In this document: piece after piece, positions 1 to 11,900 of the stretch
Position numbering within the stretch: the stretch's first letter is position 1
How the letters are laid out: the number at the start of each line of letters is the position of its first letter
Source of the DNA: Viridibacterium sp035456105
Lineage (GTDB): Bacteria > Pseudomonadota > Gammaproteobacteria > Burkholderiales > Rhodocyclaceae
Direction: 5' to 3'
Assembly (NCBI GenBank): GCA_035456105.1
Contig: DATIDV010000034.1
Location: 1 to 64,000, forward strand
DNA: 64,000 nucleotides
Made by a program: the position numbers and the translations under genes
Notes under the pieces: model-generated
The model's database searches: none
What the model saw: only the letters and a program-made list of their open reading frames with translations
Told to the model about the DNA's origin: nothing

Positions 1-134
1 CAGTGTGATTCGATGGCGTGAAGGTGAGGCGAAGGCCTTCATCTACGCAACAAGGTCAAAGCCTTCAGGGCGGAAACAAGCTTCCCTTCGCCTCGTGTAG
101 CGGGAGCTATTCGCTACAGCCTTAAAGATACAAG

Positions 135-231
135 GGCGGAACGCCTTCGGCGGTTCCGCCAGACGTCGCGAGGCGGCTTTATGCAGAGTACATCTCGGCC
201 CTGACCCGGCGGAACCGCTTTGCGTTCCGCC
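135..231. repeat. Two related GC-rich hairpins downstream of uvrD
   Basis: Two hairpins built on the same GGCGGAAC/GTTCCGCC arms lie at 135-160 and 208-231. The second ends one base before the uvrD stop codon. Neither has a T-run on the minus strand, so they are not classical intrinsic terminators for uvrD; they could still stop or stabilise the transcript. No gene is visible in bases 1-231. Confidence 0.5.
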
Positions 232-2445
<2,214 letters not shown>

Positions 2446-2579
2446 GGGAAGAAAGCTTTCTGAGAAGCCTGTATTGTACGGGTCGCAGTCAGATCAAACC
2501 CCGTCCTGCGTGAGTGGGGGACTATTAAAAACAATTGCGGAACGCGTTGTGGCAACAGGCACGGAATACTGGAACAGCG

Positions 2580-5537
2580 ATGAGCAGGCGTGAGATCAGC
2601 AGGAGACTTGTGGATATCAGCCTGTCTGTCGCCCTAGCGACGCTTGCCGCGCTCGGCTCCCTGCGCTGGCAGCTGCCTGAGGTCGTGGCACTGACGCTGA
2701 CCGCCCTGGGCGCGCTGCTGCCCTCGCTGTGGAACCTGACCAAGCGTACGCCTCCCGAGGGCGGCACGGCTCAGACGCACGCCTTCCTGCAGCGCATCAT
2801 CAACATCATTCCCGAACCGGTCTATATCAAGGACGCTGAGAGTCGCTACCTGCTGGTCAATCAGGCCTTCGCGCGCCAGCTCAACAAGCAGCCGGAAGAT
2901 CTGATCGGCCAATTGCCGGAACGTGTTTTCGACGACCCTGCGTACGGCCAGATGGTCCTCGAGGAAGACCGGAAAGTCCTCAGTGGGCTGCAACTGTTCA
3001 AGGAAGAGCACGGCCCCAATCCGGTCACCGGCGAAGAGCGCTTCCAGATAGTGGCCAAGGAGGCGTGCAAGGATGCGCGTGGTCACGAGGTCATCATCGG
3101 CACCAACTTCAACGTCACGCGCTGGCGCGTCGCCGAACGCGAGCTGCAGGAAGTGCTGGAACGCGAACGCGAGCAGCGCAAGCGTACACAGGACTTCGTG
3201 CAGCGCCTCATCGACGTGATGCCGGAGCCGATCTACATCAAGGATGCGCAGGCGCACTTCTTGATGGTCAACCAGGCCTTCGCACGCGAACGCCAGCGCC
3301 CGGCGCACGAGCTCATCGGCATGACCTCGTTCGACCTCGCGCCAAATGCGGACTCGATTCACATGGTCGCCGAGGAAGATGCCGAGATCCTGCGCAACGG
3401 CACCAATATATTCAAGGAGCATCATGCACGCACGCCGGTGACCGGCGAAGAGCGTATTCGCCAGGTGCACAAGCGCCTCAGCTTCGATGCCGATGGCAAT
3501 CCCATCATCGTCGGTGCGCACTTCGACATCACCAATCTGCGCATTGCCGAGCGCACGCTGCAGGCCGCGCTTGACCGTGAAGTGGAGCTACGTCAGCGCG
3601 TACAGACCTACATGCAGCGCCTGATCGACGTCATCCCGCAGCCGGTGTATGTGAAGGACGCGGAGAGTCGTTACCTGATGGTCAACGAGGCCTTCGTCCA
3701 GGAACGTGGCCGTCCGCGCGAGGCCATCATCGGCGACTCGTCGATCCACCCGACGAACGCGAATCCACGTGACCCGAAGATCCTCGAGGAAATCGTCAGC
3801 GTCGTTTCGGCGGAAGATGCCGCGGTGCTCGCAGGCGCAGTCATCCTCAAGGAGGAAAGCCGTCCGCATGCTGAAACCGGCGAATCGCGCTACCGGCTCA
3901 TCTCCAAGCGCGCTTGTGTTGATGCCGAAGGCAACAAGGTCATCGTCGGCGCCAACTTCAACATCACCCAGTGGCGCAGGGCCGAAGAAGAAGCCGCACG
4001 CGCCAATCAGGCAAAGTCTGTCTTCCTCGCCAGCATGAGTCACGAGATCCGCACGCCGCTGTCTGGCGTCATCGGCACCCTGCGCCTCGCCCTGCACGAC
4101 CGGAAACTGTCACGCGAAACGCATGACTACCTCGACATGAGCCTGTCGAATGCTGAATCGCTGCTGGGCATCATCAACGACATTCTCGATTTCTCGAAAA
4201 TCGAGGCCGGTCAGCTAAAGATAGAGAACATCGATTTCGATCTGCGCGCCAAGACCCGCGAGAGCATCCAGGCCTTCCGCTCACACGCCGCCAGCCGTAG
4301 CCTGCGCTTCGATCTCGACATTGCACCCACGCTACCGCAGTACGTAAAGGGCGATCCGACACGCATCCGTCAGGTGCTGATGAACCTGGTCGGCAACGCC
4401 GTAAAATTCACGGACCAGGGCTCGATCGACGTCGCAGTCAATGACCTTGGCATGATCAACGGGCAATACCACGTCAGCTTCAGCGTCACCGACACCGGCA
4501 TCGGCATCCCCGCCGAGGCCTTGCCGCGACTCTTCCAGAAGTTCCATCAGGCGGACGTGTCGACCACGCGTCGCTTTGGCGGCACCGGGCTGGGGCTGGC
4601 CATCTGTCGCGAACTGGTCGAAGCCATGGGCGGCAAGATCGAAGTGAGTAGCGAGGACGGCGCGGGCACGACCTTCCGTTTCGAGCTGCCACTGGCCCCT
4701 GGCATCGCACCGAACCCGGACCTCGAAGCACCGCTGCGCCCGCATGCTCGCCGACTGGTGGTGTTGTGTGCGGAAGACGTACCGGTCAATCAGCTTATCG
4801 TACGCACCCAGCTGACACACATGGGGCACGAAATCGACATGGTCGGCACAGGCCTGGCCGCGGTGCAGGCGCTGGCGAGCAAGGATTACGACATCGTCCT
4901 CATGGACGGACGCATGCCGGAAATGGACGGCGCAGACGCCACCCGCGCCATTCGTGCGGGGGGCCTGCCAGGCATTGCTGTACGCAATCCCGACATCCAC
5001 ATCATCGCGCTCACCGCCAACGCTAGTGATGAAGACCGCCAGCAATACCTTGACGCAGGCATGAACGATTTCGTGACCAAACCGGTCTCCGAGCGCCAGT
5101 TGCACCACGTGCTTGAGGGCGTGATCCAGACCCTTGAAGCCGATCACGTGCCGGCCACGGTCACTCAACCCTGGCAGGAAATGGCACGCCAAGGCTGGAA
5201 TGAAGCAGGCAGCAGCGCCGCGGACCAGACCACCGGCGTTGCAAGGGCGGAACAGGCAGACGACCTGATGGAGCGCGTCATGACCGTCTTCGTCGCGGCT
5301 ATTCCGGAACGCATCACGCAGATGGATGCTGCCTGGCAAAGCCGCGACATGGTTGCACTGGCCAGCCTCTTCAACAGTATCAGCGGCAGTGCCAAAATCG
5401 TGGGCATGGACGAAATGCACGACTTCGCCGCCCACTTGCAGAATGCGGCCGAGCGCGCCGACACCTCGGCGCTCGAACGCGAATACCCGCGTCTGCGCGG
5501 TGCGCTGACCAGCATCCAGGAGTGTTTTGAAGGCTGA
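2580..5537 (+). CDS. Hybrid sensor histidine kinase: 2 TM, 3 PAS, HisKA, HATPase, REC, degenerate Hpt
   Basis: The protein has 985 residues from the ATG at 2580; an in-frame TTG at 2535 would add 15. Two hydrophobic helices (about residues 10-50) are followed by three similar PAS domains (about 60-175, 200-320, 330-465), each with a PEP/PQP-(V/I)Y(I/V)KDA motif, which suggests internal duplication. The HisKA box SHEIRTPLSG carries His488, and the ATPase has the N-box NLVGNAVKF and glycine boxes. The receiver domain keeps Asp776 in VLMDGRMP. The C-terminal Hpt-like helix bundle (about 885-985) reads LFNSISGSAK where a functional Hpt reads xHxLKGSA, so the phosphorylatable His is Asn932. The ligand is unknown. 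It stands alone, with no adjacent response regulator. Confidence 0.88.
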   Translation: MSRREISRRLVDISLSVALATLAALGSLRWQLPEVVALTLTALGALLPSLWNLTKRTPPEGGTAQTHAFLQRIINIIPEPVYIKDAESRYLLVNQAFARQLNKQPEDLIGQLPERVFDDPAYGQMVLEEDRKVLSGLQLFKEEHGPNPVTGEERFQIVAKEACKDARGHEVIIGTNFNVTRWRVAERELQEVLEREREQRKRTQDFVQRLIDVMPEPIYIKDAQAHFLMVNQAFARERQRPAHELIGMTSFDLAPNADSIHMVAEEDAEILRNGTNIFKEHHARTPVTGEERIRQVHKRLSFDADGNPIIVGAHFDITNLRIAERTLQAALDREVELRQRVQTYMQRLIDVIPQPVYVKDAESRYLMVNEAFVQERGRPREAIIGDSSIHPTNANPRDPKILEEIVSVVSAEDAAVLAGAVILKEESRPHAETGESRYRLISKRACVDAEGNKVIVGANFNITQWRRAEEEAARANQAKSVFLASMSHEIRTPLSGVIGTLRLALHDRKLSRETHDYLDMSLSNAESLLGIINDILDFSKIEAGQLKIENIDFDLRAKTRESIQAFRSHAASRSLRFDLDIAPTLPQYVKGDPTRIRQVLMNLVGNAVKFTDQGSIDVAVNDLGMINGQYHVSFSVTDTGIGIPAEALPRLFQKFHQADVSTTRRFGGTGLGLAICRELVEAMGGKIEVSSEDGAGTTFRFELPLAPGIAPNPDLEAPLRPHARRLVVLCAEDVPVNQLIVRTQLTHMGHEIDMVGTGLAAVQALASKDYDIVLMDGRMPEMDGADATRAIRAGGLPGIAVRNPDIHIIALTANASDEDRQQYLDAGMNDFVTKPVSERQLHHVLEGVIQTLEADHVPATVTQPWQEMARQGWNEAGSSAADQTTGVARAEQADDLMERVMTVFVAAIPERITQMDAAWQSRDMVALASLFNSISGSAKIVGMDEMHDFAAHLQNAAERADTSALEREYPRLRGALTSIQECFEG

Positions 5538-5647
5538 GTGGGTTCAGGACCGTCGCCAGAAAGAGGTCAGAGTGCGTGGCGGGCTCAGATTTCCTGCACT
5601 GAGCTGTTAAAATCGCTGATTCCGCGTTTTACAGCCCGAGTCCATTC

Positions 5648-8293
5648 ATGACGCAGCCCAAGGAACTCAGTTCCCACTATCACCACACCGACATCGAAAA
5701 AGCCGCCCAGCAACACTGGGACAGCACCGAGGCTTTCAAGTCAGTCGAAGACCCCTCAAAGCAGAAGTACTACTGCCTGAGCATGTTCCCCTACCCCTCG
5801 GGCAAACTGCACATGGGGCACGTGCGCAATTACACGATCGGCGACGTGCTGACGCGCTTCCACAAGATGCGCGGCTTCAACGTGATGCAGCCAATGGGCT
5901 GGGATGCTTTCGGCCTGCCTGCCGAAAACGCCGCCATCCAGAACAAGGTGCCACCGGCAAAGTGGACCTTCGACAACATCGATTACATGAAGGGGCAGCT
6001 CAAGTCGCTGGGCTTCGCCATCGACTGGAGTCGTGAGCTCGCCACCTGTACGCCCGAGTACTACAAGTGGAACCAGTGGCTGTTCCTGCGCATGCTCGAG
6101 AAAGGCATCGCCTATCCGAAGACGCAGGTCGTGAACTGGGACCCGGTCGACATGACCGTACTCGCCAACGAACAGGTCATCGATGGCCGCGGCTGGCGCA
6201 CCGGTGCGGTCGTCGAGAAGCGCGAGATCCCCGGCTACTACCTCGCCATCACGCAATATGCCGAAGAGCTGCTCGGCGACCTCGACACGCTGGAAAACTG
6301 GCCCGAGCGCGTGCGCCTGATGCAGGCCAACTGGATCGGCAAGAGCACGGGCGTGCGCTTTGCCTTCCCGCACGAAATCAAGGATGAATCCGGTGCCCTG
6401 ATCGGCGACGGCAAGCTGTGGGTATTCACGACGCGCGCCGACACCATCATGGGCGTCACCTTCTGCGCAGTCGCAGCCGAGCACCCGCTCGCCACGCACG
6501 CGGCGCAGAGCAATCCCGAACTCGCCGCCTTCATTGCGAAGTGCAAGAGCGGTTCTGTCATGGAAGCCGACATGGCGACGATGGAGAAGGAAGGCCTGCG
6601 CACCGGCCTCTTCGTCACGCATCCGCTCACCGGCGAGCAGGTCGAAGTATGGGTCGGCAACTATGTGCTGATGTCATATGGCGATGGCGCCGTGATGGCC
6701 GTGCCAGCGCATGACGAACGCGATTTCGGCTTCGCGAAGAAATACGACCTGCCGATCAAGCAGGTCATCGCTGTCGGCGACAAGAGCTTCTCGACCGATG
6801 CCTGGCAAGAATGGTACGGCAGCAAGGAAGGCCAGACGATCAACTCCGGCAAGTACGACGGTCTCGGCTACAGCGCCGCTGTCGATGCCATCGCCGACGA
6901 CCTCGTTGCGAAGAACATCGGCGAGAAGAAGACCCAATGGCGTCTCCGCGACTGGGGCATCTCACGCCAGCGTTACTGGGGCTGCCCGATCCCGATCATT
7001 CACTGTGACGATTGCGGCTCAGTGCCGGTGCCGGACGACCAGTTGCCCGTCGTGCTGCCGACCGATTGCGTGCCAGACGGCTCGGGCAATCCGCTCAACA
7101 AGCTCTCATCATTCCTTGACTGCGCCTGCCCGAAATGCGGCAAGCCTGCGCGTCGCGAGACGGACACGATGGACACCTTCGTCGACTCGTCCTGGTACTA
7201 CGCGCGTTTCGCCACGCCGGGCAATGACAAGGCCATGGTCGACGAGCGTGCGGATTACTGGATGCCGGTCGACCAGTACATCGGCGGTATCGAGCACGCG
7301 ATCCTTCACCTGCTCTACTCGCGCTTCTGGACCAAGGTTATGGGCGATCTGGGCCTCGTGAAATACCGCGAGCCCTTCAAGCGCCTGCTCACGCAAGGCA
7401 TGGTGCTCAACCATCTGTTCTCGCGCCGCTCCGACAAGACCGGCATCGAGTGGTTTGCGCCGGAAGAGATCGACCTCATCAAGGACGAGGCCGGCCGCGT
7501 CACCGGCGCCACGGCCAAGCGCGATGGCAATCCCGTCGACTACGGCGGCTACGGCACCATGTCGAAGAGCAAGCGCAACGGCGTCGACCCGAACGCGATG
7601 ATCGAGCAGTACGGCGCCGACACCTCGCGCTTCTTCATGATGTTCACCGCACCGCCCGAGCAGACGCTGGAGTGGTCGGATGCGGGCATTGAAGGCTCGT
7701 GCCGTTTCCTCAAGCGCGTGTGGGCGTTCGGCAATGTGTTCGCCAACGAAGTACGCGGCAAGCTACCCGCGCAGCGTGAGTTGGGCAGCGCGAAACTGCC
7801 GGACAACCTCGCCACGCTGCGTCGCGAGATTCACTTGAACCTCAAGCAGGCCAACTACGATCTGGGCAAACAGCAGTTCAATACGGTAGCGTCTTCGTGC
7901 ATGAAAATGCTCAACGCACTGGAAAAGGCACCACGCGATTCGGCACTCGCTGCAGAGGTAATTGAAGAATGTTTCGGCATCCTGCTGCGCGTGTTGTCGC
8001 CGATCACGCCGCACATCACGCACCAACTGTGGCTCGATCTTGGCTATGGCAGCGACATTCTCGCCGCCGCCTGGCCGGAGCCGCTCGAAGCCGCGCTGGT
8101 GCAGGACGAGATCGAACTCGTGCTGCAAGTGCTCGGCAAGACGCGTGGCTCGGTGAAGGTGCCGGCGGGGGCCGACAACAGGACCATCGAAGCGCTGGCG
8201 ATTGCTTCAGAGGCTGCGCAGAAGTTCATGGAAGGCAAGCCAGCGAAGAAAGTGATCGTAGTGCCGGGACGTCTCGTGAATATCGTTGTGTGA
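5648..8293 (+). CDS. leuS: Leucyl-tRNA synthetase (881 aa)
   Basis: Class Ia aminoacyl-tRNA synthetase charging tRNA-Leu. The HIGH-type motif HMGH is at residues 55-58 after FPYPSGKL, and the KMSKS-type loop MSKSK is at 638-642. The CP1 editing domain (about 225-420, with the TTRADTIMG threonine-rich motif) and the C-terminal anticodon-binding part are complete. Length is typical of proteobacterial LeuRS. The ATG follows TTCATTC with only a weak ribosome site. In related genomes lptE and holA follow directly; here they are displaced about 8 kb to the right by an accessory block, and leuS has its own strong terminator. Confidence 0.97.
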   Translation: MTQPKELSSHYHHTDIEKAAQQHWDSTEAFKSVEDPSKQKYYCLSMFPYPSGKLHMGHVRNYTIGDVLTRFHKMRGFNVMQPMGWDAFGLPAENAAIQNKVPPAKWTFDNIDYMKGQLKSLGFAIDWSRELATCTPEYYKWNQWLFLRMLEKGIAYPKTQVVNWDPVDMTVLANEQVIDGRGWRTGAVVEKREIPGYYLAITQYAEELLGDLDTLENWPERVRLMQANWIGKSTGVRFAFPHEIKDESGALIGDGKLWVFTTRADTIMGVTFCAVAAEHPLATHAAQSNPELAAFIAKCKSGSVMEADMATMEKEGLRTGLFVTHPLTGEQVEVWVGNYVLMSYGDGAVMAVPAHDERDFGFAKKYDLPIKQVIAVGDKSFSTDAWQEWYGSKEGQTINSGKYDGLGYSAAVDAIADDLVAKNIGEKKTQWRLRDWGISRQRYWGCPIPIIHCDDCGSVPVPDDQLPVVLPTDCVPDGSGNPLNKLSSFLDCACPKCGKPARRETDTMDTFVDSSWYYARFATPGNDKAMVDERADYWMPVDQYIGGIEHAILHLLYSRFWTKVMGDLGLVKYREPFKRLLTQGMVLNHLFSRRSDKTGIEWFAPEEIDLIKDEAGRVTGATAKRDGNPVDYGGYGTMSKSKRNGVDPNAMIEQYGADTSRFFMMFTAPPEQTLEWSDAGIEGSCRFLKRVWAFGNVFANEVRGKLPAQRELGSAKLPDNLATLRREIHLNLKQANYDLGKQQFNTVASSCMKMLNALEKAPRDSALAAEVIEECFGILLRVLSPITPHITHQLWLDLGYGSDILAAAWPEPLEAALVQDEIELVLQVLGKTRGSVKVPAGADNRTIEALAIASEAAQKFMEGKPAKKVIVVPGRLVNIVV

Positions 8294-8311
8294 CGACAGG
8301 CCAAATTCTTG

Positions 8312-8339
8312 AATACCCCTTTTGAAGGGGTATTTTTTT
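8312..8339 (+). terminator. Intrinsic terminator of leuS
   Basis: AATACCCC at 8312-8319 pairs with GGGGTATT at 8327-8334, and a run of T follows to 8339. This is a textbook Rho-independent terminator 18 bases after the leuS stop. It insulates leuS from the minus-strand accessory operon. Confidence 0.9.
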
Positions 8340-8394
8340 GCCTGCGGGTTATGAAGGTTTCATCCTTCACTGCCCTGCGAAAATCACAAGAACC

Positions 8395-8985
8395 TCAACC
8401 ACCCAACCAGCGCTCCAGCTGATTGACCGAGAACGCAATCACCACGGTGCCAGGAAGCATTCCTATGATGGTGCCGAGAACGAAATCCTTGAAGCGTAGA
8501 TGTGACGCGCCGGCAATCATGTTGACGACGGCGAACGGCGCAATGGGCAACATCCGGATGATGATGACCGCCAGCAAACCACGTTCAGCGAGACGACGAC
8601 TGACCTGATTGATCCGCTCTCCACCGAAGTGACGCAAACCATCGTGCCCCAGGTAATTGCCGATCGAGTAGCTGCAGATGGCGCCCAGCGTCGTACCGAG
8701 CAAGGTATGTATGACGCCCAACCATGGACCGAGCAACAGGGAGGTCGCCACGATGATGGCGCCGAGCGGGACCGACAGCACGCTCGCCAGGAATACGCAG
8801 GCAAGGACACACCATGCAGGAAGTTCGCGTACAGAGATGCGCGTCCTTGCGACGAGTTCTTTAAAACCAGCGACGTCGCCTGGACCGTACGCTTTCCACA
8901 GAACGGCCAGTCCGACAAGGCAAAGCACCAGCAACACGAGGAGCGACGCACGGATCGCCACAGTCCGCCTTGATGACACGGCCAT
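8395..8985 (-). CDS. TVP38/TMEM64 (SNARE-associated/DedA-like) membrane protein
   Basis: An integral membrane protein of 196 residues with about five hydrophobic segments. It carries the TVP38/TMEM64 signature region: LGTTLGAICSYSIGNYLG, then a loop, then RMLPIAPFAVVNMIAGASHL and a final TM segment with GMLPGTVVIA. Family members are thought to be lipid scramblase-like or transport proteins of the DedA superfamily. The ATG at 8985 is 2 bases past the NRPS stop codon (8988-8990), so it is probably translationally coupled; a longer in-frame start at 9027 would overlap the NRPS. It is the last gene of the patatin-NRPS operon, suggesting a lipid- or product-export role there (inference). Confidence 0.8.
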   Translation of the reverse strand: MAVSSRRTVAIRASLLVLLVLCLVGLAVLWKAYGPGDVAGFKELVARTRISVRELPAWCVLACVFLASVLSVPLGAIIVATSLLLGPWLGVIHTLLGTTLGAICSYSIGNYLGHDGLRHFGGERINQVSRRLAERGLLAVIIIRMLPIAPFAVVNMIAGASHLRFKDFVLGTIIGMLPGTVVIAFSVNQLERWLGG

Positions 8986-8987
8986 CC

Positions 8988-11900
8988 TCAAACAGCCCCA
9001 GCCAGTATCGCCGCCCGGTCGAGACACGATCTGAGCGCCCCTGCCAGCTCGTCTACGTTGATCTTCTCGAACATTGATCCATGCAGGCCGCGCACAACGA
9101 GTTCAGGTGAGTCTGCAGCGACAATCCGACGCCAGGCTCTGAACAGCAGAGGATCCCAGCGCACGAGTCCACTGGAGCGGATAAACACTGTGGTCCCCGC
9201 ATAGGGTTTGACGCGGTAGTTGGCCATCGCGTTGATCTGCCCAAGCAGGCCGGGGTCACTGAACAAGGCGCCTAGATGCCGGCCGTTCACGCTGAAATCC
9301 TGCGCGTTCAAATGGCACGAAAGCCACTTCATGGAACGCCAGAAGATTGCGCTACGCAGCACTCGCCCAGGATAGACAGCGTCAACGAGGCACAGCTGGG
9401 TCACAGGAAAATTCTTTGCCCGGAGCAGGCGCGCCGTTTCGAGCGCGGCAATGCCGCCAACCGAGAAGCCGGCCAGCGCGCCTGGCTTGCCACGGCTCAT
9501 TATCTGTTCTGCATAATGGCCGGCAATTTCCTGAAAGCTGGTCTCCGCCTTGGTCACCGTCTTGGTCGTAGGCGGCTGCAACATGTAAAAATCGCAAGCG
9601 TCGCCCAGAGCTTCGGCCAGCGCCCTGAAACGAATGAGATCACCCTGCCCCGAAGCCGCGAAATACAGGGGCATACCGTGTTCCTTCTGGCCAAGGTGCA
9701 GCATGACGTCCTCGACAGACGTCTTGTTAGTCCCTCCGTCGAACCGTGCAGCCAACTGCTCGATTGTTGGATGCTCGATCAGCGTGAAGAGCGGAACAGG
9801 CTGGTCGACCAGCGTTTCCATGCCGGCCAGGATGTCGACTGCAGCCAGCGAATCGCCGCCGACGTCAAAGAAATTGTCCGTCACACCCAGATCGCTGCGC
9901 TTCAGAACTGACTGCCACAGAGCCAGCAAAGCGCGCTCCAGCGCACTCGCCGGCAGGCGCCATGCGTTTGACATTGATTGAACGTCAGGTTCCGGCAGCA
10001 GCTCGTAGGCAATCTTTCCGCTGCTGTTCAGGGGTAATTCGGGCAGGCAGGATATGCCGGCCGGCAACATGTAATCGGGCACGCGGCTCGCCAGATGACG
10101 GCGAATGTGACCCGACTGGAGCGGCTGAGAACCGGCCACCCAAGCGTGAATGATTTTCTTGCCCTGAGCATCGCACAACTTCGCGGCGGCCTGCTGCACT
10201 GCATCGATCGACAAGAGCGCGGCCTCTATCTCACCCAACTCTATGCGGTAACCCCGCAGCTTGATCTGGCGATCGACTCTGCCGACAAAATGCAGATTGC
10301 CGTCAGTCGCCAGCCAGCCCCGGTCGCCGCTGCGATACATGCGCTCGCCGGGCAGAAACGGATCGTCAAAGAAAGCTTCACCGTCGAGCGCCCTCTGCTT
10401 GAGGTAACCGCGTGCGATGACCGGGCCGCCGATGTAAACCTCCCCCACTACTCCGAACGGCAGCATCTGGTGGCGACCATCGAGGATATAGATGCGCGAA
10501 CCATCAATCGCGCGCCCTACCGGCAGAACAGTATTGGTTGGCTGCGCGCTGCACTCCCAGGCCGTTGCAAAGATGGCTGTCTCGGTGGGTCCGTAAACAT
10601 TGAACAGTCGCCCCCCGATCTCGGCGATGAAGCGGTTGGACAATTCGGCGGGCAGGACTTCTCCGCCGCAGCAGGCAATCCGGAGTTTGAGCGCCGAATG
10701 ATCAGGAATGGAATCGAGCAGGCCGCGCAGGGTCGATGGCACGAGCGCCATGATCGTCACCCGATGACGGACGACGAAATCGCCGAGCATGCCAGGCGAT
10801 AGACGTCCGGGCCGTGGCAGTGCGACGCTGGCACCATTGATCAAGGGCACCAGCAACTCGATCAATGAAGGATCAAAGGTCGCCTGCGTGCATTGCCCGC
10901 TGCGATCCGAAGCCTCTACCTTGTAAGTCCGTGAAATCCAGGCGAGGCGACGGGCCAGCGCAGCGTGCTCAAGCATGACCCCCTTGGCTCGTCCAGTCGA
11001 TCCCGAGGTGAACAACACGTACGCCAGATCGCCGTGATGCGGCTGCCTGATTTGCGCCGCCGGCGCTCCAGACAAGGGCGTCGCACCGACAACCAGCTGC
11101 TTCGCACGCACACCGGTAAAACGCTTCAACTGCGGCGCTCGCAGCAATAGCGCAATCGCCTCGCTGTCATCGAGAATTCCCTGCAAGCGCCCTAGCGGCA
11201 TGTCCGGATCAAGCGGCAGGAATGCGGCTCCGGCCTTGCTGATGGCCAGCATGGCCGCAACCATTTCGGGCGAACGTTCGATGACCGTCGCCACCACCCG
11301 ATCCCGCCCTGCTCCAAGACTCAACAGGCGCTGCGCCAGCTGATCCGCCCAGTGATTCAGGCCGCCGTAGTCCAGCTCGCAGCCATCCCAGACCAGGGCC
11401 ACCGCATCCGGTGTAAGCGCAGCCTGGCGCTCGAACTGGACAATATAGGGATCAGGCTGTGGCTCGGGCCGGACATCCGGCAACAAAGTCCCCTGCTCGC
11501 CGGAGGGGACCAGCGGAAGCGTTTCGACTGTCCGCTCGGGATCGTCTGCCATCGTGCGCATCAGAAAAGCGAGCCGTCTGCCCAGATAATCGACTTCATC
11601 CGCTGAAAAACAGGAGGGACTCGCTTCGAGCGCCAGCTCGGCATCCTGGTTTGCCTGAAACTCACACAAGGTGATGCCAAGTGGGTAACGGGCCAGCCCG
11701 GAAAAAATCTGCCGCGCGCCGAAGGAACGCCCAGCACCGAAATGCAGGTCGTAATCCTGGCGCTCGTAAGAAAAAAGCACATCGAAAATACTCTCGCGAT
11801 GCTGGCGAATGGCCATCAGATGCCGCGCCATCTCGCTGACGGGATATCTGTGGTGACGCACCGCCGTCTTCAGCGAAACATTCACCGATTCGATCAGTTC

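Noticed and set aside
5756..6622. 288-codon minus-strand frame inside leuS
   Set aside because: Shadow of the GC-rich leuS reading frame; the plus-strand product is complete LeuRS.
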